Shown piece after piece: positions 24,301 to 36,300 of a stretch of DNA of 64,000 nucleotides. The stretch's first letter is position 1; each line of letters opens with the position of its first letter. The stretch is from Nelumbo lutea. Its lineage: Eukaryota; Streptophyta; Magnoliopsida; Proteales; Nelumbonaceae. The notes under the pieces were generated by a model that had not been told where the DNA came from, did no database searches, and was given only the letters and a program-made list of their open reading frames with translations. The stretch is taken from contig JAKGHH010000002.1 of NCBI GenBank assembly GCA_022828595.1, forward strand, positions 74,930,383 to 74,994,382, in the 5' to 3' direction. The position numbers and the translations under genes were made by a program.

Positions 24301-27300
24301 TGAGGATCCCAGCATCAGGCGCATTTCAGACTTTGTATCAGGGCGAATGTCCAGAATAGAGAATGAAGGGATAGTTATATAAATATCTGTTTCAGACAGT
24401 GAAGTCATCCGATAAGATACCCAAAGCCCTTCCAGCTGCAAGTATAAGAAATAAGTCAGAAATATAGGAATTCACATCAGAGAAAGGATGGAACTATTGA
24501 AGAATAACTTTGAAATGCAATGAAAGATATAAAAGTGAATGTAAAGACGAGGCAGAAGAAAAGGAGGTAATGTTGGATGAAGTGCCCACATTGCTAAACC
24601 CTTCCTATAGAACAGGTGCTGCAAGCAAAAAAGTCATTACGCCTGCTCTTTAGCAACAGTTATTAGGCTTTTACCAAAGAGAATCAAGAAGATGAAGGAG
24701 AAGCAGGAAGAGCTCAACAGATAGAGCAGATTCCAACCTACTTACTGGTAATGCTAACAGGAAACTTTTTTGTTACTAGCCAAATTCTAGAACCCATAGG
24801 AGCAGGAGTAAGAGGAAGCTTGATAAATCTATTTCAAAATCTACATATTGTAGGGGAAAACAGACTAGGGGGTGAAAGGTGTTTGATCGGTGCTTTGCTC
24901 TTTCTGTGTAGTAGATGGCACATAGGTGATCTAGCTTGCATACTTATTGTATGCATCTCCTTTTTCTTAATGAGTTTCACAAAAATGACAATTCAATGAT
25001 GCAGAAAAAAAAAAAAAAAAACAGAAGTACTTACAGAAACACGAGCTAGAGGTGACTCTTCATCAATGCCATTGCACAAGTCCAGTAAGGCATAGTTGAC
25101 TTCAACCGCCATTATAGTAACAGTACGTGGCAGTAAATTCTGGCTATTTATATTAGCCTTGTCAGTCAACTTGCGAATTGTATCTTTTGTATCTGACATA
25201 TTGCGAAAGCTAGGTGGTAGTCTTGGCTCTTCAGACATATTCATGATTGCACAATCAAGAATAACATGATACTCCTTATCAGACATCAATACATGTAATA
25301 AACCAACCTGTTAATGATTGATCAAAAAGAATTATTCCAAGAACTTGAGTCCACTTAATTAAAAGAAACTAAAATATCAACGAAGTTAAGAAACTAATAT
25401 CAGAAATGCCGTATGGAAATATTCTAAAAAATATAGATATGGTGAAAACATTGTGAAATATGCAAAAATATAGAATGCTATTTAATGTAATGATAAAAGA
25501 TGCATAGCTAGACCATTTTGAACTATTATCTTGTTTCAAATCATCAAAACTACATGATGGAGTGAGTTCATGAGAAATTTTAACTCAGAAAGTACAAATG
25601 ATTCGAATAGATTAACCAATTAATTAATTATACAACAAAAACTAAGATTTACCTTCAAGTTTGAAAAAGAATTTTGGGCTGGCTAAAGTCATAATTGTAT
25701 CCATTAGGTCGTCATAACACTGTCCACATATCTAAAATATTGTCACCAACTTAGCATATAATACTGTTTTGTACTCCACACATGACCAGTAGCTTTTATT
25801 AGGGGTTATGTGGATTTCAGTAATATTTTGCATCGGTACCCATGGAAATGGAAATATTAGGAAATTTATGGACAACCAAAGGTTCCTCACAAGGTTATAC
25901 TATATAAACCACCTCTAGGAGATGAGACACACCAAAATAAGTGCTTTCTCACTGATGGGGTACCAAAATCTCCAAGAGATACCCACACAAAAAAAAAAAA
26001 GAACTTCCACCACTACCCAAAGTAAATGAGTTTCACCTCTGGGCAATCATACCCATGTAGAAAAATTCTGAGAAATAGTAAAGGTTGCACATTGGGTTAA
26101 GGCCACCAGAACTGTTTAATTCTATTTCCATGGACAGAACAATGTTTTAGAACGTGGAGGCATGATGCGAGGCATTCCACAACCTAGAGTCGTGAGGTGT
26201 AGTTCAGAACGTAGGAAGCGTAAACCTCCGTAAGAGGAGGGGGTCAGGAGGAAGAAGGGGGAGGAGGAAGAAGAGGAAGGGGGATCTCAATTTTTCTTTA
26301 TTTTTAATAAAAATCTTTTATATTAAGAAGAACAAAGGTGTATAACACTAGTTGAAGGGGATGGGGGCAGACCACTTTCTTCCCCCTTATCTTTTCTTCC
26401 CTTCCATTTCCTTTTCTTTTCTTTCATTTTCTCTTTTTTTTTTATACTCTTTCTTTCTTTTAATTTCCCTTCCCTTTCTTTTCTTTTCCTTTCCTTTCCT
26501 TTTTTGCTTTTTTTCTTTTTTTTTTTCTGTGTTTTATATGAGGTGCACATGAGGCGTACGACTCTAGCACGCCTCATGAAAAAAGCGTATGAGGCGTATG
26601 CCTCTTGCACCTGAGGTGTATGCCTCTTGCACCTGAGGCGTATGCTTCAGATGTGTCAGCACCTCTGGCATACGCCTCAGGGCATTTTCGGAGCACTTCG
26701 CCTGGACGCCTCCCACACCTTTTAAAACACTGGGACAGAATTCTGAAGGGATGGAATTGAATGGCAAATCCATCCACAAAGAAAAATGAGTGTTAGAATG
26801 TTAGAATGATGTCTCTTTGTATGAGTGTTCGGCTGAAAAGAGTTCTTATTAGTCCATACTTAAGTTTAAGTTATCCTGTAACTGGGCCTGTGTTAATGGG
26901 CCTAAACCTATTTAATGTTTTAAGTTAACTAGGTATCCCATCACTAATCAGGGGCATTCCAGTACTTTCTTGTATTTTGTACTACATTCAAATATAAATA
27001 ATAGAATGGTCGACTGGCAAGTACAGTTCGACATTCCAGCATCTCTTCTTCTTCTCCTCCTTTCTGCTACTACAACTACAGTGGTTCAGCTTTCAATGAG
27101 CATTTAATGGAAATCACCAACAACAAATTAATTCAAAATGAATTTTGATCGTTGTAGCTTGTGGAATCCCAGTGTATTAGCTGTTGAATGAACCTTTACA
27201 CAATATCCTTTTTTGGTTTTAGCAATGTATCTTAATGGCAATTTGTAATTTTTTTTTAATCAGCAAAAAAAATTTATTGAATTAATTAATTATAAGAGAG

Positions 27301-30300
27301 ATAGCAGTACAGCTTGATGGCCATAAAGTCATCCAAGTAAGTTTGCTAGGTTACATAGAAGCCGAAAACAACTGTTGCCTTTCCACTCCTTGTTTAAAAA
27401 GGGAATCAACTAACCCATTTGCACACATTCTAACCCACTTGAAATCAGCATTTAGTTCTAATGGCATATTGTAATTAATATTGCTATGACAAACTTTTAT
27501 CCTGAGACAATTTCCTCGCTTTTATCCTCTGAGAAGTGTAGAGAAAATGGTTGACCAGCTTGGGGTCCCCACCTGCTCATATGTTTTTCTTGTCTATAGT
27601 GCTGTTAGAAGACTGTTAGGATCTTTTTTTCTGCTGTTTCTAGTGACAGGGGCATTCCTGTCATTATACACATAATGTTGAAAACCTTAAATTTTAAACA
27701 TCATTTGGGGCGGCAGACTAAGCAAGCCGAACCCTCACATTCTTTTCTGTTCTCTATTCCTCTTCTTCTCTTCTCCTCTCTTCTTTTCCCTTTTCTCCTC
27801 TTCATTTTCTGGTTTATTCTTCTTACTTGACAGGTCTTAACTTTCTTGGTTTCAGACAACTTGGTATCAAAGCAAGCCTGAACCTGGCTTGAGCTCTCAT
27901 GTAGGTGTTAACCGGCTGATTACATGAGAGTTGTTCTAGGGCTGGAAGTTTCAGATTGAGTCGCCTGGTTCTTGGAGGTCAATGGAGATCGTAGAAGGTG
28001 CCCAAGATTCAAATCTCTTGGAGAGTTGTCCAGTGACCAGGAAGGATCGGAGAAAACAGGTTGGTTTCTGATTTAGAGCTTAAATCAGAGATTGAGAGTT
28101 GTGCCCAGTGGTGTCTGGGTTGTTTTTTATTGTTCTCGACTGTTAAAGTGTCTGAAATTTCTTTGAAACTAGTACAGCTATTCGGCTGTTCTTTTAGACT
28201 GCTTTAGCCCAGAAATTTCTGGGCTGTTTTCATACTTTTTTGGACTGTCAAGTGGCTGAAATATCTCTGGAATCATACTGCTGGTTGTTGTTTATCTTGG
28301 ACTGTTTTTGGGCACCTGTACGGACTTTTCTCTGGGCTGTTTTTATTTTTGACAGTGTGGTCTCCTCTACTGCCCACCTTGTGTTTGTAAAAAGGTCCCT
28401 TCACCAGTAGAGTTTTCAGCATGGAAATGGCTGGAAATGAGAACAAACCAAATGGAGATGGACTTGTTGGAGCTGTAAACTCTACCGATAACAGTTCATT
28501 TCAGATTACTACAGTCAAGTTTGATGGATCAAACTATTTGGAATGGGCCCAATCAGCTGTGATTGTCATTGGAGGGAGGGGAAAACTAAGGTATGTGACG
28601 GGAGATACAAAGAAACCAGCACAGGAGGACCCTTTCCTTGCTAAATGGGTTCAAGAAAACTATATGGTTATGACTTGGTTATGTAATTCCATGCAGCCTC
28701 ATATTAGTAGAAACTATCTTTGGGCAAAGACAACTAAGGAGATTTGGGATAATATGAAGGAAACCTATTCTCAGTCCCTTAATGGTGCTAGAGCCTATGA
28801 ACTGAAAATGGAAGTGAAGAACCTTAAACAGGAGGAGAAACCTGTGTCAGTATATTTCTCCACCTTGAAATCATTATGGTATGAGATTGATCATCTTGAC
28901 ACTATTGAGTGGGAGACCCAAAAGGATGCTGCTACATACAAGAAATTGGTTGAGAAAAATAGTGTTTGAATTCCTGGCAGGGCTGAACTCTAACTATGAC
29001 ATTGTAAGACAGCATCTTCTCACTAGAGAGTGTGACTCTTTATCTCAAGCCTACTCCCTGGTACACAGTGAGGAGAATAGAAGAAAAGTTATGTTGCAGA
29101 TCCCATATGCGGAATTAGCTTTAGCAGCGATAAAACCAAAGACTGGAAGTGATAAGGAGAGGGAGGTAAAGAAGAATGGAAAGAGGGATGTGTTTTGTGA
29201 CTACTGTAAGAAGCCAAAACATACAAAGGACAGTTGTTGGAAGCTTCATCCTCAGCTAATCCCAGAAAGACTTAGGAACAAGAAGGTAAATGCTAATGCA
29301 GCTTTGACCACAAGAGCTTCATCTATAGTTGTGACCACAGGAGCTCCTTCCACTCCCAACACTAGATCTAGTTCTCTTGATGTATTGGCTGCTATTAGGG
29401 CTGCTTTATCTCAGTTGGAGAGTGAAGTTGGTGGCTCTGGACAATCTCATACTACTTCCACCTCTGCTTTTGCCCAGTCAGGTACTAGGGCCTCTGCCTA
29501 TCATGCCTCTACCCTAGGTAACACTAGCCATTTTTGGATTATTGATTAAGGTGCATCTTCTCATATGACCAGTTTATCTTCATTATTTCACACCTATTGC
29601 TTGTCCTCTGGCAGAGACAAAGTGTCTATTGCTGATGGCTCTCTTGTCCCTATTTCAGGCAAGGGAGACATCAATGTCTCTGATGCTATTTCCTTATCCT
29701 CAGTTCTGCATGTTCCTAAACTAAGCACTAATCTGCTTTCTACCAATAGTATCACTAAACACCAGAACTGTTTAATAACTTTTTTCCCTGATCATTATGT
29801 TTTCTAGGATCTGGCTACAAAGAAGGTGATTGGGACTGGCCGTGAGACGAATGGGATCTACTTGCTTGAACATCCACCTAGGAAGAGGAAAGAAGATGGG
29901 AAATAGTTTGTGAGTCAGATTATGCTTTGGCATAATCGATGGGGTCATATTTCTTTTGGGTCTTTAAGGAGACTTTTTCCTAATTTGTTTGAGTCAATCC
30001 AAGTGTCCAGTTTGAAGTGTGAGTGTTGTGAGTTGGCAAAGCATTGTAGATCAACTTATTCACAAAGTAATAAAAGAAGTTCTGCTCTTTTTGAAATAAT
30101 GCATATTGCTGTTTGGGGGCCTTATCATATTCCTACTATGGGTGGGTACAAATACTTTCTATTGTTTGTTGATGACCACTCTTGGTTTTCATGGGTTTAC
30201 CTCATGCGCTCTCGTGATGAGGTTCCCACTTTGACCCACATTTTTCATCAAATGATCCTAACTCATTTTGGGGTTAAAATAAAAAATCTCAGATCTGTTA

Positions 30301-33300
30301 ATGCCAAAGAATATTTTGCAAAACCCCTAACCTCTTATCTCCTTGAACATGGAGTGATTCATCAGAGCACTTGTCTTCATACACCTCAACAGAATGGTGT
30401 AGCTGAGAGAAAAAAGACACATCCTTGAAGTTGCAAGAAGCATCATGCTGAATACTAATGTTCCTATTCGTTTCTAGGGGGATGCCATTCTTACTGTTGT
30501 TTATCTGATTAACAGGATTCCATTCCCATTCCTTTCTTATGATCACATTTCAACATCATATAAGTCATTTTTAGCCTCCATTGATGTCATTCCCATTCCT
30601 CGAACAGTTCAAGAGGCCCTTATTGTCCCTGAGTGGAAGGATGCAATGAAGGCTGAGATGGATGCCCTTATAAAGAATGATACTTGCGAACTGGTTGATC
30701 AACCAAGAGAGAAGAAGCCTGTTGGGTGTAGGTGGATATTCACAGTGAAGTATAATGTTGAAGGTACAATTGAAAGGTATAAAGCTAGACTGGTGGCTAA
30801 GGGATACACTCAAACTTATGGTATTGACTACTTGGAGACCTTCGCACCAGTTGCAAAAATGAATACCATCAGGGTTTTACTATCTCTTGCTGCTAACTTC
30901 TCTTGGAAGAGACAGGAAAACTAGGAGCTAAGCCTGTTGATACTCCCATTGAGCAAAATCATAAGATAAATGCCGAGGATGGTGACCCTCTAGAAGATAA
31001 AGTTCTGTATCGATGGCTTGTAGGAAGACTTCTCTACCTATGTCTGACTCACCCTGACATTTCATACGTTGTAAGTGTTGTGAGTTAGTACATGCACTCT
31101 CTCAAGACCTCACACCTTCTTATTGTTGAGATAATTTTAGCCTACTTGAAGAGGTGTCTAGGCCGAGGTATACTTTTTAAAAATAGTGGCCATATGAAGA
31201 TTGAAGTATACATTGATGCAGATTGAGCAGGTTGTATTGATGATAGGAGATCTACTTCTGGGTATTGTACCATTGTTGGAGGAAATTTAGTTTCATGGAG
31301 GATCAAGAAGAAAAATGTTGTTGCTCGGTCCAATGCTGAAGCTAAATACAGGTCTATGGCTAATGGTTTTGCTGAAATATTATGACTGAAGTCTCTCCTT
31401 ACAGAATTGGGAATTGAGTTTGAAGGACCCTTGATGTTGTATTGTGATAATTAGGCGGCCATTAACATTGCTCACAACCCAACACAGCATGATAGAACCA
31501 AACACATTGAAGTGGATAGACATTTCATCCGAGAGAAAGTTGCCTCTCAAGAAGTGTGCCTTCCTTATGTTGCCACTAATATGCAGCTTACCGATGTCTT
31601 CACCAAGGTAGTCAACAAAATCAAGCTTAAGCGAGATTTAAGCAAGTTGGGAATGACCAATATATTTTCCCAACTTGAGGGGGAGTGTAGAGAAAATTGT
31701 TGACCAGCTTGTGGTCCCCACCTGCTCATATGTCTTTCTTGTCTATAGTGCTGTTAGAAGACTGTTAGAATCTTTTTTCTGTTGTTTCTAGTGACAGGGG
31801 CATTCCTGTCATTGTACACATAATGTTGAAAACCTTATATTTTAAACATCACTTGGGGTGGCAGACTAAGCAAGCCGAACCCTCACATTCTTTTCTATTC
31901 TCTCTTCCTCTTCTCTTCTCTCTTCTCATCCTCGTCTCTCCGTTTCCCTTTTCTCCTCTTCATTTTCTGGTTTATTCTTCTTACTAGACAGGTCTGAACC
32001 TTCTTGGTTTCAGACAACTAGAAGAATATAATGTCATTGTAAAAAATACTTCCTAACAAATTTTGTTTTACTATAACATTTATAGAATTTACAAGGTTAT
32101 AAAAACCAACCATATACAAACTCTAAAATACGAAAGGTTAAAAAATCAGCATATTACAAAATGAAGATAAGCTTAAGTCTTATTTCATCCATAGTTAGTT
32201 GAAAGATTAAAAAAGAAAGAATCAAAGCATTATTTAAGAGAGAAAGAAAAGAACATCCCCTTACATGGATTTGTGTTGGGAGTGTAAGGGCATTTTTTGT
32301 CCTTTTATATATTTTTGTATTAGGGTGCCTAGTCGTGGGCTTCTTTGTAATTTTATTAATTATGTTTAGATGAAGTCTTTCTAGGTGTGAACAGTATCAT
32401 ACCCAATCTTCTTGACAAAACTCTTCTTCCTTTTCTTTTATCATAAAATACCTTTTAACTATTTGAAAGGATTTGGGATCACTAATAGCTGACTAAAGGG
32501 GCCTCATCTGTCCAAGATTTTACGATTGTACCAATAAAGGGCCACTAAATCAAGTTGTTGACTCAAACAAAAATACTGGAAATTTTCTTATGAGTATATT
32601 TGTATTTCTGAATTTTCTTTATGATAAAAAAAGTATTAATTTAAGAAACAACCAAAAGTTTAAAATACCAGAAGAAAAAGAAAAGAAGGAAGCAAGTGCA
32701 ATGCAGTATTTGCAACCCAAAGACAATATAAAAAAATTTCTATCAATTCTGAACATTTATTACCCAAAAGAAAACTAGACAACCTATTTCAACATCAAAC
32801 CAAAGGAAAATAACTACCCAAATAAATCCTCAACAAGCAATCTTAACCAAATGTTTATTGATCATCATTCTTTCGCCTTCCACCAGTGCCCCTAATCTAG
32901 TACTTCTAGTGGAAAACCCTGTAAGTAATACCAGTAATTACTACGCCTTTCTCCCCATTCTTCTTCCCTTCTACCCCTCTAGCCACATTAGGATACTTCA
33001 CAATACTACCTTACAACTCCCCACTCTCCTAAGGCTCCACCAATCCCTCTAGTATCTATCCCCCTCCAAAAGACACTACAATAAATCTATGGCAATCATC
33101 AAGCCCTTCCCTCACCCTCTTTCTTCCTCTTCCATCAGTTTAAAAGTATCCCTAGCACATTACCACCTGCCTGTTATTAACTCAACAAATGGTATAAATG
33201 CAATCAGATGAAACAATTAATTTCCAATGAAAGAAAAGACATTTACAGGAAATGATACCTTATTGAATTCAAAAAATGGCCCTCACAACGTGTTTCCTCC

Positions 33301-36300
33301 ACATTCATATAAGTAACAGCTAGGGCTCATCCTTGCTGCCACCACATTAAAACTGGAAGTTTGCCTCTGAAATGGAACCAGCTAACCCAAGATCTTGTCA
33401 AAAAAAAGAGTCTGAACTCTGAAGCACTTGCTTCTACCAAACAAGTCATGAACAACCATTGGTTCCTCACAAGGTTATACTATATAAACCACCTCTAGAA
33501 GATGAGACACACCAACATCAGTGCTTTCTCACTGATGGGGTACCAAAATCTCCAAGAGATGACCACGCAAAAAAGAACTTCCACCATTACCAAAAGTAGA
33601 TGAATTTCACCTCTGGGCAATCATACCTATAGAGGAGATGGGCCGAATGGCCCATAGGCTGTCATTCTATGTTGTGTTTATGTTTTCCTCTGTAATGGGC
33701 CTTATTCTGGGCTCATACTCTTATATACTCTGTTTTTGTAATTTCTTGCCCACCCAAGGGCCTCTCTATAATAATTCAAAGATTAACTTAATAAAATGTT
33801 TTAGAGCGTTAGAGGGAGGTTTAGTTCGAACCTCTCACTCTCTAACTCTCATTGCTGCCTGCTCTCTCTCTCTCTCTCTCATCTTCTTAATGAAGGGAGT
33901 GAGAGATCCATCACATGGACGCCCAAAAAACTTGCGGAATAAGGTGGGCGAATTTCAAAAAATTTCTCTCCCTTCAACTGGGAATCGTATTCCCTATTTT
34001 AGAAAAATCATATTTTTCAATGATCTATCTTGAACCATAAACCGAACCAGATTTGAAACAAAACAGTGGGAGAAGGATATACCTGATACAGAGAAATAGT
34101 ATCTCTCAATGGAGGTGTTCACACCAAAAGAAGATCACCAAAGACTGCCCCCACTGAAGATGACAGAGTGGATGGAGGAGCAGAATCAGCAGGGTCCGTC
34201 CCACGAACCAAACTCTTTAGGAAGAATCCAATGGAGGCAGTGAGCACAACTTCCTATCAGCCTTTCTCCAAAGACTGATATCAAGAACACTTCTTGATCT
34301 TCTCCCACCAAGGAGATCGAACCAGCAGTGAGGCAGCAACTGAAGGAGAACGCAAAAGCAGAAGATGGCGTAGATGTCTTCTCTCTTGGTTGTCTGAGAT
34401 CTGATCTCTAGAAGCTTGGATGACCTTTTTTTTATGGTTCGCCTCCTCCTATTACAGGCTTAAAGATCAGGAGTTTCCTAATTCAGATCATTATCTGAAT
34501 TTAGACTCTCTTTAAGTGATAAGGATAAGATTCATATCTTATCTACAGATTAGATCAGCCTTCTCCTAATCTTATCAGGAGGTTTCCAGATCTGAATTCA
34601 GATCTGGTCTCTCTAAGTGGAAGGGTAGGACTCTATCCTATCTGCTGATTTAATCCCAGATCCGCCCCCTCTGTTTAACTAATTAAAACAGGCCAGTTCG
34701 AAATGGGCTTTAAGCCCAATAAGTCTATGTGCTCAAACTGCTTCCAAACTGCTGCCCAGTTGGGCTTCTTTGTATGGCGTGGGACCCAAGCATTGATCTA
34801 CACATCAGCCACATGAGTTCAGCCCAGCCTTTGTTACAAGGCCTGGCTGAATACACTGTTGTGGACAATGCACCCCCTGAAACCCATCACATGAGCCTCT
34901 ATTGGGCCCAACACTTACATTAAGTGGTCCCTAGGCCAAGCCACCTTATAAAAACCTAGGGACTATCGGCAAATGCAAGATTAGCCCATCAGGTATTACC
35001 CTCAGTGAACTTAAACTTAACCTCTCAGCCCTTAATGATCAAACACTGCCCGACAAGAGCGGACCTCTCCCTCGGCTGCAAGGAACAGTGTTGCACTCTC
35101 TGCTTATGTAGATCCCGGGAATTAAAACCTTTTGCAAACATTTTAGAAACCGTAATATATATATACTTTTATATCTCATATAAAATACATTTTGCAAAAC
35201 AATTCTCAATGATTGAAATCAGTTGCCAGCAGTCTTGGTTTCCATCAGAGAGAGTGCATCCCCGATCATTACCATTGTCCGACAAAGGGGCTGATCCTGT
35301 CACTATGATCACCCACTCAGATGAATTCTCAGACTGTCCCAACATACCCAGGTTTTGACCCCAGCTAAGGATCTCACTGATTGGCATATCAAAGACAGCC
35401 CAATCCGACATCTAGTGCAGTATCATAATCGAGTCTAGGGGTCAGGTGTAACTTTCCAGTTTTTGCCCATCAATCTCCAAGGTCCAGGGCAATACTAGAA
35501 ATCTGGTCCGGTTCAAAGATTTAATTAATCCTACACTGCATGTGCCTTGGGTCTCACCCTGGCGGCTGAGACAGGCCACCCCAACCAACTTGGTCGCACA
35601 TCAGTGTCAGCCTTATCAGGATAGGTCTCCCCAGACCGACCCATCGGTCGTGAACATTCTAAACTAACACGAGTCTCATTAAGTGTTCAACTTAAGGGTA
35701 TAACACAGAAACAAACCACAAGAACATGAATCAAATATGCACCTTATTCATTTACAATAAATGTCAAAAGTACATCATTCTGATAGAAGCTAAGGGCATA
35801 CAAAGACTGTCTAACACTTAATCTTCTCTTATTTGTTTTCTGGTTTTGCATCTAATCTCAAGCAGTTCTATACTTCAAGAGGGTTGTTTTCAACTTGGTA
35901 TCAGAGCAGGCCAGAGCTTGGCGTGACCATCATGTGGTTCTAGTCCAGCAGACTGCATGAGGATGTTCTAGGGCTGGAAGTTTAAAGTCATTTTCCTGGT
36001 TCTTGGAGGTCATTGGAAGGTGCCCAAGTCTCTACCCACTTGGAGAATAGTTCGATGACTGGGAAGAATCAGAGAGAAAGGTGTTCGGCCTGATTTGAAG
36101 CTCAAATCAGAGATTCACATACTGTAAGTTATCACCGTTATTGTTGGGTTATTTTCTTTGCTTAGGAGGGCTGTTAAAGTACTCAAAACCCCTCTCCATT
36201 CTACCCTACTGTTCGGTCGTTGCTGGAGTGATTCAACTCAAAGATTTCTGGGTTATTTTGGGGAGCAGTTCGGCTGTTGTTGGACTGTCAAGTTGCTGAA

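Larger units (their letters stand above)
25870..27175 (+). repeat. Intronic duplication, copy 1 (carries MITE and solo LTR)
   Basis: The sequence GGTTCCTCACAAGGTTATAC to about 26137, and 26733-26790 plus 27096-27175, is nearly identical to 33463-33627 plus 41537-41755. In this copy a 593-bp MITE and a 305-bp solo LTR are inserted. The other copy lacks both but is split by copia C. Confidence 0.85.
27537..32019 (+). mobile_element. Ty1/copia element B, internally deleted, TSD AGAAG
   Basis: 4,483 bp, antisense to VPS13, in the intron between exons 2 and 3. It has LTRs of 325 and 334 bp, a primer-binding site, gag, protease, part of integrase and a shortened RT-RNase H. AGAAG flanks it at 27532-27536 and 32020-32024. 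Much of the RT and the integrase C-terminal part are missing, so it could move only with help, if at all. Confidence 0.93.

Noticed and set aside
26323..26610. Lys/Glu-rich ORF on the minus strand (and a similar one at 44118-44384 on plus)
   Set aside because: Both come from the purine-rich tract of the MITE family read in one frame. They are low-complexity with no conserved motif.
26545..26700. Clustered short palindromic repeats resembling a CRISPR array
   Set aside because: The spacing is irregular, units differ, and they lie inside a MITE in a plant genome. No cas-like genes are present.
33866..33881. CT microsatellite in the 5' LTR of copia C
   Set aside because: It is simply the pyrimidine tract common to these LTR ends and not a separate feature.
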